This document shows positions 11,281 through 20,953 of a stretch of 64,000 nucleotides of DNA, in pieces. The position numbers were made by a program, and so were the translations under genes. The stretch is from Nereocystis luetkeana (Eukaryota > Sar > Phaeophyceae > Laminariales > Laminariaceae): NCBI GenBank assembly GCA_031213475.1, contig JARUPZ010000024.1:3961991-4025990 (forward strand), written 5' to 3'. Under the pieces are notes generated by a model. It did no database searches. It saw only the letters and a list, made by a program, of their open reading frames with translations, and was not told where the DNA came from. How positions within the stretch are numbered: position 1 is the first letter of the stretch; each line of letters opens with the position of its first letter.

Positions 11281-12046
11281 TGGGCACGATTCATGTGCTT
11301 TGCGTGCCACTGTTTAACCGGGAGAAAGCCAAGAGTACGGCTTAACCTTAAGACCCGAATCGGCACAATACGAGCGAATACTCAGGCATGCCATACTTAT
11401 TCAATAATAAATATCCATTATTGAAGAGGAGACCTGTGTGTCACTGCGTTGCAAGGTGAAAGCCAAGAACGCCGTACAATATCACCAAACGGGGCGGATT
11501 AAGTGCTTCGTATAGATTCGGGCGTGATGTAAGACGGCAATACGATAGTTTCAGCGCCCATGGTAGTTGTGTATTTTTCTACTTGTATTCTCCTAGTGGT
11601 GATTTAATTGCGGGCGGTCGGCTGATTTATCTCTTGTTTTATACCTGATACCAACTATTACGTGAACATGCTCCAAGGTTTGATCAAATATACAAGAGTG
11701 CCTGAGACAGCACACGATCGCATTGCCTGATGGGACACCCCCCCCTCTCCTCTCTCGCCCTCTCCTACCTCTGCGCGTCCTCTCCACTTCAGATAGTGAC
11801 AGCTAGCTGAGTGGTTACGGTGTATCTCTGACAAGAAGCACAACCCACAAGTTTTCCGTTACCGTCCCCCCGTCCCTCCCCTACTCGCCCCCCCCCCCCC
11901 CCCCTCCCCATGCTCCGTCTCGAAAGCGATGCATGGTCAATGGCCAACTGACAAAGGCAAACGACGAATATGTATGACCCCCCCCCTCGCTGCGCTCCCG
12001 GTTCTCTGTCACTCACCCCTCCGTCCGCGCGTCCTCTTCTGTTCAG

Positions 12047-12268
12047 ATGGTTGAGTCTAACCCTACGCTGTATCTCGGGGAAGAGATGCTCGGGCTCCAC
12101 CAAGAGGCGCTGGAGACTTTCTTTCGCGACGGAAGGGTCGACGAGGGGGCAGGGGCCACCGCTGCCGCCGCGGGCGGGGGCGGCGGCCCTGACTCGCCGA
12201 GGGCCAGGGCGGGATCCGAGGGCGGCGCGGCAGCGGGAGAAGCCCGTCTTCGCGCGGCCAGCTCACAG
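12047..12268 (+). CDS. CABLES-like protein, exon after the cyclin box
   Basis: A 74-codon exon in phase 0 with a good acceptor (CTTCTGTTCAG, ending 12046) and donor CACAG|GTTTGT at 12269. It encodes MVESNPTLYLGEEM followed by LHQEALETFF and then an Ala/Gly-rich, probably disordered tail. The cyclin box of the previous exon ends with LLLK, so the joined protein would read on into MVESNP with no frame problem. Third codon positions are very G/C-rich and match the other exons. The ATG at 12047 may simply be an internal Met. If the donor is not used, the frame reads into a TTTTG microsatellite and stops at 12314-12316. Confidence 0.7.
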
Positions 12269-13364
12269 GTTTGTTTTGTTTTGTTTTGTTTTGTTTGCTT
12301 GGCTCCCTTGTTGTGAGATCCGCGTAGCACTGGCATTGGTGGTGGTGATACTGGTGGTGGTCGTTGTTATGATTGTGGTGTCTCCACATTCTCCCGCAGA
12401 TCCCCACCCGAATGCATCGCCGCCGTCGTTTGAAGAACGATCTTCAACTGCCAATACGTGAAACGCTGCCGCTTCCTCTGCCTTTGCCTCTGTGTACCAA
12501 GTAGATGAAACAAGCTCGCAGCCGCTGCCGCCGTAACCCCGCGTGCCACGCAAACGCCACTCGAACGCTTGACGCTGGAAGCCAAAACTGCTGTCATCGC
12601 CTCCGATACTACCGCTCCTGCTGGTACAGCTGTTGCTACTGCTGTTGTTACCGCTAAGGCTAGCTTTGCCACTACCGCACCCGTCGTCGTGAGCTCTATC
12701 GGCGTTGGGCGCCGTATGTTTCATTTCATTGTATGTCACGATCAGCACTGTCACCGCCTCGCAAACGCCAGTCCAATTTTTCACACATCGGACAGATCAG
12801 ATAGATCATTCCAGTCCAATTTTTCACACATCGGACAGATCAGATAGATCATTCCCACTTCGTGATCTAAATATTACAGGGATGATTTTGTCTTGGTCTG
12901 TATGGTCTGTATATAGCCCATTTTTCCGTGTGGGAGCCGTATCATCTGTATGATCTAGGATATGTTTCCTGTGTTGGATCTGTTTTACACAGACCGCATT
13001 CCACCTCATTAACGACAGGTCGGAATCTAGATGGATTTTAAATAAATCGTAATCCGTTCGAGGCGCGAAGCGTTTGACGCTGAAAATCACACACGCCGTC
13101 ACCGCTTCCGCCGCTGCCGCACTGCCGCTGTTGCTTACGCCAACCCCAACGTGAACACTCGCGCTAACACACTCGCCTCCGTTGCTGCTACCGCTGCCAC
13201 GCCCGCACCGCTTGTCCCCAATCAAACGCTACCGACCGTGGGTGCGCCTAACCCTTTTTGTACCGTACATGGTTCGCGTGAACATCAAACAATCATAAAA
13301 ACGAAAAACACGAACAAAGAGCGCTGCTTTGACGGAAGCGAGTGGGTGGCTTCCGCGGCGCCAG
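12269..13364 (+). other. Probable intron 4, with (TTTTG)n at the donor and a perfect 43-bp duplication
   Basis: The donor is immediately followed by a GTTTT microsatellite (12269-12293). A perfect 43-bp tandem duplication lies at 12768-12810 and 12811-12853 (unit begins CCAGTCCAATTTTTCACACA). A second plausible acceptor, CTCCCGCAG at 12391-12399, would open a 35-codon phase-0 exon ending at a TAG near 12505. The 3' structure of the gene is therefore ambiguous. Confidence 0.5.
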
Positions 13365-13661
13365 TTGAGCGGGTCGCGCTGGCTGGCGGGATGGAGAAGC
13401 GCGCAAGAAGACAGCAATAACGGCGGCGGTGTCGGCGGCTCAAGGGCCCCATCGACGCGCCTCGCACGGAGCACATCCGGCGAACAGCAGTCCGGCCGGT
13501 CAAGCAACAAGCTCGCGCGGCTGATGCAGTCGGGGCGGGGGCTGGGCAAGGAGGCGCGGCAGCGGACCCAGAAGCTGACGAGAGATGTCAGGAGCGGGGC
13601 GTCGGTGGTGGCGCACGGGGTTTCTTCCGGCAGACGGAGTCGGCGGCGTATGGAGGCGTGA
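13365..13661 (+). CDS. Tentative terminal exon of the CABLES-like gene, basic tail
   Basis: Open frame ending TGA at 13659-13661. It encodes a Ser/Arg/Gly-rich basic tail including SSNKLARLMQSGRGLGKEAR and RSGASVVAHGVSSGRRSRRR. Codon composition is G/C-rich in third positions, like the firm exons. The boundary at 13365 was chosen because GCGCCAG|TTGAGC keeps phase 0 from the donor at 12269. The more pyrimidine-poor AAGACAG at 13414 would need a different phase and hence a missed exon. No domain is recognised. It could belong to the cyclin-box gene or be an independent exon. Confidence 0.45.
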   Translation: MSGSRWLAGWRSAQEDSNNGGGVGGSRAPSTRLARSTSGEQQSGRSSNKLARLMQSGRGLGKEARQRTQKLTRDVRSGASVVAHGVSSGRRSRRRMEA

Positions 13662-13814
13662 TTGTCTATTTTATTTACATTTTAATATCCTCCGGCGGAT
13701 GGATAACAGTAATACGTATGCTCCCCATACTTTCAAGTCGGCGTAGTGTCTCAATTTCAACTCGGTTGCAACACGACGGTTGCTACTGTGCACTACGCCT
13801 GCCGCGGTTGCACG

Positions 13815-14195
13815 GCAGCACGCGTGATTGGTCGAGGGGGGTTGTAAAACGTCCTCGATTGGTTGGATCGGGGTGAGAAAGGCGTGACTGGTTGGTACGG
13901 AAGGAGCGTGCTTGGCTTGGGGGTGGGAGAGAGCAGGCTTGGTTGGTTGAGAGCGAAGCGGCGTGGTTGGTGCGCTGTGCATGGAGGCGTGATTGGTCGA
14001 CGGCGTGTACGGGCGTGATTGGTGGGAGGATGCAAAATGTGGTTCTTTGAGGGAGGAACGGCGTAATCGCGTCAGCGACAAGATACGTGACTGACTTAGG
14101 GAGAACAGCAAGCGTGATTGGCCGCCGGCGTGATTGGTCAAGGGAGAAAAAGCGAGATTGATTTAGCGGGGACAGGAGTGATTGGCCGAGGGAGA
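13815..14195. repeat. Degenerate minisatellite rich in CCAAT (ATTGG) motifs
   Basis: About twelve copies of a GCGTGATTGGT-like core occur at irregular 15-90 bp spacing (for example near 13823, 13855, 13882, 13987, 14015, 14110, 14129, 14175). On the minus strand each reads as an inverted CCAAT box. The array lies just downstream of the tentative terminal exon of the CABLES-like gene. Confidence 0.75.
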
Positions 14196-14390
14196 AAGAG
14201 GGCTTGAGGCTCTCGGCGAGCTCACGTTTACGCAAAAACGGCGAGGTTCCGTCTTTCTACTCCGTGGGGGATACGCGTTGTTCTTGGATGATTGACGTGG
14301 GGTTTTGCTCCGTAAAGGCGCGGCGTGGAGTTGCATGCTTCTCAATTTTACAGCTTCGATTTGGTTTACCTATTTAATTTACATTGTTAT

Positions 14391-14610
14391 TGCCCTCGAT
14401 GAAATGCATTCGAGCGCTGCTCTCAGTGTGCTTGTCTTATTTTTTGTGAAGTCGCAGTTAGTTGGAGTTGGTGAGAGTGACAAGAGGGACCAGTCGGCAC
14501 CGGCATAGACGGCACCCCAGCAGGCGGGGTTTGGCTCAGACTGAGCGTCTGTGCGCTGGCTATCGGTACTACCCGTACAGCGCAGGGATATGGGATATTC
14601 ATCTTGGTTC
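14391..14610 (+). repeat. REP-C copy 1
   Basis: Shares GCCCTCGATGAAATGCATT, then a GTGAAGTCG/GGTGAGAGTGAC segment and a CAGTCGGCACCG segment with copies at 54555-54690 (same orientation) and 27785-27975 (inverted). Only the first ~130 bp is present in the 54.6-kb copy. Function unknown; a dispersed non-coding repeat. Confidence 0.75.
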
Positions 14611-14907
14611 GTGGAGGGCATTCAACATCCCACAACATTTCTGCTTCGTGTTGTTGGTAGTGATGCACCAGACTCTTCCACAGCCTAATATTACTAGAAC
14701 AGTGGGAATGATGAACGTGGCAGATCTACGGTAGTGGTCAAGCCCTTAACTGTATTAAGCTACTGTGTTGGTTGTTTTATTGCCATAAAGGTACTGCCAG
14801 CCGGCAGAGACTCAAGGCCCAGCCGCAGGGCACCACAGCGGCACGTGCACCTGCGCAACTGCAGGGTTGAGATCGATTTTATTGAGATTATCGGTTTTTA
14901 TTCTCAG

Positions 14908-15694
14908 CCTGTTTCGTATGCGGTTCGATTTCGAGCTTCAGATTTGTGTTTTTCGATCTCAAAAACGAATGACCCTGCTTATGCAGTCGAAATATGCAAA
15001 ATCCGACCGGAAAAAAAATCGATGTTAGAATCCGATGACCCAAGTCGTCGGATTTTGGCCCAAAATCCGACGACCTGGGTCATCAATTTTTCAGATCGAA
15101 AAATGGCATGCTCTCTAAATTCAAGATGTTATCCATGACAGCAAACAGCAGCAGCAGGACGATCGATGAGTTGGATGGTGACAAAGAGGTATAGCGACGT
15201 TGCTTCGCGCTCGACGCTCGGGCGGCGGGCGGCCCGTCCCTCCGTGGCCATACTACAGTCGCCTGGCGCCGGCTCGGGCCTAGAGACCAAGAGAAGCGCA
15301 CTCGGCATGCACCTCTCCGTCGATACGTACGAGTACTCGTAGACTACACTGCTGTACAGCAGCAGCAGCAGTTAGTCACAAAATGGAACACAAAATACCA
15401 AGACAGGTTGGCTCTAGCGCACTCGCCACGACTCTTTGCCGCCAGACCAGAGGCAGCCAGCCTTGGCTCGCACACTTGGGTCCTACGCGCAGGGCAGCGC
15501 AACCAGGGCGTCTCTTCGCGGCGCCAAACCACAAAAACAGCAGTTAGTTGGTCTCGGCGTTTGCTCGAATTTCTACACACACAATAAATCTGATTTTTCC
15601 GCGTAGGAAGGCTGTTTCGATTTGCCAAGTTCACATCTGATAATGCGATCGGGTCGATATCTGAAGCTCAAAAATCGAACCGCATAGGAAACGG
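14908..15694. mobile_element. REP-A copy 1, with about 36-bp terminal inverted repeats
   Basis: The left end 14908-14943 and right end 15659-15694 are inverted copies (core GTATGCGGTTCGATT on the left, AATCGAACCGCATAGG on the right) with a few mismatches. The right end reads ...GGAAACGGCC then TTA, which would suit a PIF/Harbinger-type TTA target, but the left flank is TCA, so this is only suggestive. The interior 15063-15580 is shared with 24988-25620 (direct) and 54961-55540 (inverted). No transposase is present. Confidence 0.75.
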
Positions 15695-15697
15695 CCT

Positions 15698-16100
15698 TAG
15701 TTTGTAGAACTGAGTCTCTGTTTTGTTAATTGCAAATCTGTCTGTCTGTCTGTCTATCCGCGGGCCTTATATTCTCGAACATTTTTCAATGGTCGATATA
15801 TAAGGTCGTAATATATCATATTCGTACGACGTATTCGACCCTTACGGACCTTATATACTGAAACATACCATACCACCATGCAAATTTAGCCATATAATGT
15901 ATCCACGACACGGTAGCATCGTACCATACCGCCAACATACCATACAACATATTGTGTTTTTCCCGTACCATACCACCAAACATACCACATACATACGGTG
16001 TTTACCCATATGATATACCCATGACACCGCACTATCGTACCATACCGTTAACGTACCATACCACATACTGTGTTTTTCCCGTACCATACCGTCAACAATT
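15698..16100 (+). repeat. REP-B copy 1, ACCATACC-rich dispersed repeat
   Basis: Begins TTTGTAGAACTGAGTCTCTG, passes through a CTGT microsatellite (15741-15756) and a TTATATTCTCGAACATT block, then repeated ACCATACC units. Inverted copies occur at 31005-31255 and 55560-55990, each ending with GACAGACAGA and ACTCAGTT.TACAAACTGA. A partial copy lies at 24625-24795. No protein is encoded. Confidence 0.8.
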
Positions 16101-16790
16101 CCCTAGGTTTACCTAGGGTTCTGTATTCCCTAGGTATAACTAGGGGTTCTGTAGCGGAAATTCGAAACTTGTCTGTCTGTCCCTCTCAAAAGGAAACTCC
16201 AACCCTCCCAAAATCCGATCCCAAACCGCCCCCGATGTTGACGTGCGTACCGCGAGAATCGGTAACGGACAGGGCCAACTTTCGGATTCAACGGAGCCCT
16301 GTGTCTTGAGCTACGCGTCCCAGCCCCACCCGCGGGACAATCGCTTGTGGCCAATCGCTTGTGCCAGAGTCGGTACGAGCAGCAAAATCTTTCGCGAATT
16401 GGCTACAGCGCATTGATCGTAACAAAAATGAGACTACCTTGTAGAAGCATATGTCGCTTAGCGGGGTTGGGCACCGGCGTTAATGAGGTCATTGCTCACC
16501 GCTCGAAAACGGCCGTGCAAGGTCGCTTCTCGCTGCTGGGTCTTGACCTCATGGGGTTTGCGATGTATTATGTGGCATTTTATGGCATGGTCACTTCCAG
16601 GTCCACACTAAATCGAAATTCTTATCAAACAGACAACAACAGCAGCAATTCGGAAGTTCTTGACGCCCTGCAAGGTCCCAGAGCAATTGTTGCTCGATAG
16701 GAAGGACTCGTAGGCATGGAAGCCCGCGCACAAATAGTTACGGACGCACGGGCACCATTCACCTCCCGGAGGCACGCCGCGCGTGTTTGT
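16101..16790. other. Spacer between REP-B and the copia element
   Basis: Two short palindromes (CCTAGGTTTACCTAGG near 16103 and CCCTAGGTATAACTAGGG near 16129) are followed by a short CTGT run and C-rich sequence. A 117-codon plus-strand frame (16347-16700) has no recognisable motif and I do not call it a gene. The left LTR of the copia element could not be identified here. Confidence 0.5.
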
Positions 16791-16795
16791 TTATA

Positions 16796-16855
16796 AAGGA
16801 TAGACCACTGAGCTACTCAGTCAGCGCTGACTGAGTAGCTCAGTGGTCTATCCTT
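16796..16855. repeat. Perfect 60-bp palindrome at the left edge of the copia unit
   Basis: The sequence is its own reverse complement over all 60 bases, centred at 16825/16826 on TCAGC|GCTGA. Each arm contains TAGCTCAGTGGT, which fits the RNA polymerase III A-box consensus of a tRNA D-arm. A near-identical palindrome lies at 20894-20953. Confidence 0.95.
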
Positions 16856-16870
16856 CATGAAACGAACGAA

Positions 16871-17135
16871 GGCATCGGTCCATGGACGTCGGACAGGCCT
16901 CCGCAGAGTGCCCCCGTCCTTGGCATCGGCTGCATAGTTTCGCCGTGCAATCGCTCCTCCAATGGCCCTTCTTGCCACACCTATGGCACTTGCCCACTGG
17001 AGTACCTCCGCTGGTGGCTTTGGCGCTGCTGCCATTGCCACCAGCAGCCGCGGCCGAACCACCGCCGGCCTCGTTGGTGCATTTTCCACCTCGTCCAGGC
17101 TGTCGTCGCCGTCCGCCTTTTTCTCTGCCATTGCC
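16871..17135 (-). pseudogene. Inverted duplicate of the copia gag nucleocapsid region
   Basis: The minus strand of this segment matches 18458-18724 of the same element over about 265 bp with roughly 10% difference. It encodes the Gly-rich linker and two CCHC zinc knuckles. The first reads CHRCGKKGHWRSDC. Three positions that are stop codons in the plus-strand gag are sense here: CAG for Gln, AAG for Lys before the first knuckle, and TGT for the last Cys of the second knuckle. The fragment therefore descends from a less damaged gag. It sits between the left palindrome and the gag start. Confidence 0.85.
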
Positions 17136-17292
17136 TCCGTTCTCCGCTCCGAGCTACGAGCTAGGCTCCGCTCTCTCTCTCCTCCTCTGTCCTCTAATAC
17201 AACGATTATAAAGAATCTGATCCGACCACGTGGTGGTCGGGGCATCCAGGTTTGGACTCTACGAACACACTAGTGATTGAACGTTTGAGGTC

Positions 17293-17303
17293 TGGTACCA
17301 GAA
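17293..17303 (+). promoter_or_regulatory. Candidate primer-binding site of the copia element
   Basis: TGGTACCAGAA lies seven bases before the gag ATG and differs at one position from the TGGTATCAGA typical of copia elements primed by the initiator tRNA-Met half molecule. Its position implies that a left LTR ended just before it, but that LTR is not recognisable. Confidence 0.5.
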
Positions 17304-17309
17304 GCCAAT

Positions 17310-18910
17310 ATGCCGTCGGGGAGGTCGGCTCACGTGGAGCACGATTCTCCGGGTGAGCAAGATCTGAGGCGCGAGGTAAAGCTGGCGATTGAGCACAGTC
17401 AGGCGTCGATGATGAACGCCATGAGGGATATGACCGAGTTCACGAGGAACAACGGCCGGTCGGAGTCCGGCAGCGCTGAGGGAAGCGCTGCTGTTGGGCA
17501 GATCCCGCGTGGGATAGTGCCCGCTGCTGTAAGAGAAACCCCTGCTGCTGCTGTAGGCATGGCACGGGATATTGCAGCAGAGCATCAGACACATTTGCGT
17601 GAGGGCGCCTGGCCAGATGTGGGAGTAACTGGACGCGGAGGAACTGCGTTGCCTGTCGAGGTTGACTCACGGAGGGGTCAGCCAGACCAGCCTGGGAGGA
17701 CTGGAGAATGGGGTGCATACCCTGGCGGTGAGTTGGATGGTGGATTTGATCTACCTCTCTCGCGTCATTTGGCATTTAAACATACTCCTGTGCCATCGTT
17801 TAGTAGGCTGAAGCCTGAGTTCAACTCCTGGACAAGAGACGCTAGGATTACGCCAAATGAGTCGGTTTCTTGTCTGCCTTCGTGTCCGATCCACCGCAGT
17901 ACATTCCCGTAGGGGAATTGGACACTGAGAACTGGATGCTTGTCGCTAGGGGGTTTAGCCGCGAAAGTGTGCACGTGCATACTCTGGCGTGGAATTTCCT
18001 GTCGACTGCGCTCAAAAGCAAGAGCGACAAGAGCATTGTACACAGATGTACCTCGCTGAGGCAAGTGTGGGACGCTCTCCTTGCGTGGTACGGCCCTCAA
18101 ACGACAGGGGCCAAATCGGACCTCTCGAGGCGCTTGAATAGCTTTATAAGAGCGCCGGGGAGCAACCCGCTCGAGGAGATGGGCAGAATCGAGGATCTTG
18201 CCGCGGAAATGCGCACAGCAGGAATGTCAGTAGACGACCACATGCTGTACACCATCTTTATTGACGCTCTTCCTGCTGAATACGGGGTGGAGGCTCGGAA
18301 CCTGGCATCACGTGACAGCATCGGCCGTGATGACATCATCAAGGCTGTTCGAGAACGGCATCACCGACTTTCTGGAAACAGGAAGAAGGGGTCCAACGCT
18401 GGCCACGCAGGCCAGGCTATGTACGCCGGCGGCAGTGGCGGTGGTCGCGGACAAGGTGGAGGCAATGGCAGAGAAAAAGGCGGACAGCGACGATAGCCTG
18501 GACGAGGTGGAAAGGGCACCAACGAGGCCGGTGGTGGTTCGGCCGCGGCTGCTGGTGGCAATGGCAGCAGCGCCAAAGCCACCTGCGGAAGTACTCCAGT
18601 AGGCTAGTGCCATAAGTGTGGCAAGAAGGGCCATTGGAGGAGCGACTGCACGGCGAAGCTATGCAGCCGATGCCAAGGACGGGGGCACTCTGCGGATGCC
18701 TGATCCACGCCCATGGACCGATGCTGTCGATGCAACGGGCGGGGGCACGCTGCTCATGGCTGCCCCTCATCGAAAGAAGAAGCTGTCATGGCGGTGGCGA
18801 GCGAGGTTGGGGCAAGGGACGACAACCAAGAGAAAAGTACGGTCCAGGCCTCAGCGTTCAAGGCCGAGGAAGCAGGCAAGAACGGTGATGTTCGGGGGAA
18901 GGAGAACTTG
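17310..18910 (+). pseudogene. copia gag, disrupted
   Basis: Starts ATG CCG TCG GGG at 17310. The frame runs to about 17862, then shifts by one base, and continues in the frame containing DTENWMLVARGFS and VWDALLAWYG. This is the copia gag (UBN2-type) core, in which conserved Trp and Leu residues flank helices that form the capsid. A Gly-rich linker and three CCHC zinc knuckles follow (CHKCGKKGHWRSDC, then CSRCQGRGHSADA with the last Cys replaced by a stop, then CCRCNGRGHAAHGC). In-frame stops occur at the linker (TAG after QRR), just before the first knuckle (TAG) and at the second knuckle (TGA). The open frame would otherwise run to a stop near 18920. Confidence 0.85.
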
Positions 18911-20365
18911 TTTGGCATGTAGGAGACGAGGCATGGATATGCGATAGTGGTGCACCTACTCACATGACGCCCTCAGCTGACTGCATTGATCAACTATAGA
19001 GAATGCAACCTGGAACTGCGAATCGCCGATGAATCCACTCGATCGATTGAAGGTTACGGTGACGTAAGCGTTATCTTTCGGGCCGGAAATGGTCTCGTGC
19101 AAGTGCTGCTTACGAATGTTGCGCACGTGCCGGATCTCCGCTACCACCTGTTTTCCCTGCCCACTCTCGTCAAAAACGGTCACACCTATGAAGGGCGCCC
19201 CACGGGGGTTGTAGTCAGGCTCAAGTCAGAGCGTTCGATCGTGTTTCCGCTGAGTGGGACCCTTTATAGCCTGTACGGCTACCGGATCGACCGCAGTTGT
19301 GGGGAATCTGCCTGTGCTGTACTCGCCCCGGGGCAACCGCCCCACAAGTCTGCGATCAACATCAATGATTTCCACTGCGCGGCTGGACACTCCCATGAGG
19401 TACTACTCCGCAAGACCGCGGAGCAGCAAGGGATTGTCCTCGAGGGAGAGCTGCTGGAGTGCAGAGGGTGCTCCATGGCGAAGGTTCTCCGCAATAGTAT
19501 CAATCAGTCCACACACACCCGAGCAGCTAACAAGCTTGGGAGGGTTTTTGTGGATTTGAGTGGACCTAAGGTGGTAGAGTCTCTCGGAAGGAAGCGATAT
19601 ACTCTGATAGTGCGCGACGATTTTTCACTGTATACGTGGGTGTACTTCATGCGCCACAAGTCGGACGCCACGGAATTATTCGAGCAGTTTCTTGCGGATT
19701 CTCGTGCAGATGGTGTCCCTTCTACTGTGGTAATCGTCGGATCTGATGGAGGTGGCGAATTCCGCGGAGGCAAGTTTGGCGACCTGTGTAGATCACGAGG
19801 GATCAAGCAGGAATTTACGACTACCGACAGCACCAAATTTAACAGAGTAGCAGAGCGCGCGCTGGGTGTGATGGAGACGGCCGCAATGGCTGGCCGAATC
19901 CAGGCTAAAGAGCTTTTTCCCGGCGCGCAACTCCCGGCCACTGCGTCGTTGTGGGCGTAAGCGTCCCACTGGGGGTTTGACGCCTTGAACCGCACAGCAA
20001 CGACAGCTAACCCTGAGAGCAAGTCGCCGCATGAGATGTGGCATGGTAGCTCCCCCCCGGTAGTATTACTACCTTTCCTCAAGCCTGGCTACTGCAAGGT
20101 GAAGAGGGAAAACAAGTCACAGGCGAAAGCACAAGAGTGTTTTTACCTTGGCCCTGCACCCAACTACCCCCGAGACTCACTACGAGTATTGACGAGGCAA
20201 CGCACATTGCTAATCACGCGAAATATCCCCTGGCAACGTGTGTCGCCTGCACCACATGTACCTGACCAGGCGAATGACTCCCTGTCTACGGAAAAGGGGG
20301 CGTCCGAGGCGGACGACGTGAGCACGTCGGATCGAGGTGGTGGGGTGGTGGTGAATGAGCTGTAA
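18911..20365 (+). pseudogene. copia pol remnant: protease and integrase
   Basis: After a frame change, WICDSGAPTHMTP (about 18933-18971) gives the DSGA active site of the retropepsin. Another frame change near 18985 leads into the longest frame (18986-19960), which contains VAHVPDLRYHLFSLPTL, an H-H-C-C zinc-binding region ending LECRGCSMAK, and the integrase core with FVDLSGP and IVGSDGGGEF carrying two of the three catalytic acidic residues. The frame stops at TAA 19958-19960. Beyond it, 19987-20300 still encodes the conserved AQECFYLGPAPNYPRDSLRVL segment. A ~78-bp in-frame direct duplication follows (around 20490 and 20560, GAGACGATGGGTTCGTCTCA). No reverse transcriptase was found. Confidence 0.88.
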
Positions 20366-20893
20366 GACGGTCTGGCTCACATGAACGACCTCGATGTGAC
20401 GCGGGGTTTTGACCTGGACGCGTTTATGCAGGAGCGCATACATCAGGTACCTGTCGCCGGCGAGGCCGGCGACGAAACACCGGAGACGATGGGTTCGTCT
20501 CAAGGGGGCGCCGTGGACGCCTTTTCGGCCCCGAGGGGGAGGGCCGAAACAGCCGAGACGATGGGTTCGTCTCAAGGGGGCGCCGTGGACGCCTCCTTGG
20601 TCCCGTCAGGGAGGGCCGAAAGCGACCCGGGTGCAGCATCAGTCTCTGACACCGGGTAAGGGAACGGTAAGGGTCCCCCCGCAATCCTGTCGGGCAGGCC
20701 AGCACACGAGCTGAGCAGCTGGGGACGGCTCCCTCCAACAGTACGGGGCCGGACCTGGGGTCAGAGCCAACGACTAGGGAGGGGGACTATAGGAAGGAAA
20801 CACCAGGCGCTGATTAGGGCTTGATCAACCGCGGAGGATGTTATCGGCGGGAGGCCGTATCGAGCCCAAAGGCACTTCTTTTGTTCGTTTATA

Positions 20894-20953
20894 AAGGATA
20901 GACCACTGAGCTCCTCAGTCAGCGCTGAATGAGTAGCTCAGTGGTCTATCCTT
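20894..20953. repeat. 60-bp near-perfect palindrome at the right edge of the copia unit
   Basis: Differs from the left palindrome (16796-16855) at two positions, which break two base pairs near the centre. The flanking bases also match in part: GTTYGTTTATA before and CATGAAACG after, in both copies. It occurs where reverse transcriptase would be expected. Confidence 0.93.

Larger units (their letters stand above)
5466..12046 (+). other. Intron 3 of the CABLES-like gene, about 6.6 kb, repeat-filled
   Basis: Inferred intron from GTGAAG to TCTGTTCAG. Contents from left to right: CGGTGCGG-type arrays (6320-6520 and 7305-7860), CTG/CAG runs (6600-6620, 6820-6840, 7860-7930), a two-unit tandem repeat (8637-9120), two copies of a 222-bp repeat (9424-9645, 9808-10029), a stretch of CCCGACCCGACC-type sequence near 10600-10640, an 87-90 bp tandem repeat (11055-11280) and a 17-C run (11888-11904). 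Two long antisense open frames (6366-7067, 7697-8404) are composed largely of these repeats and were rejected as genes. A missed small exon is possible. Confidence 0.65.
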
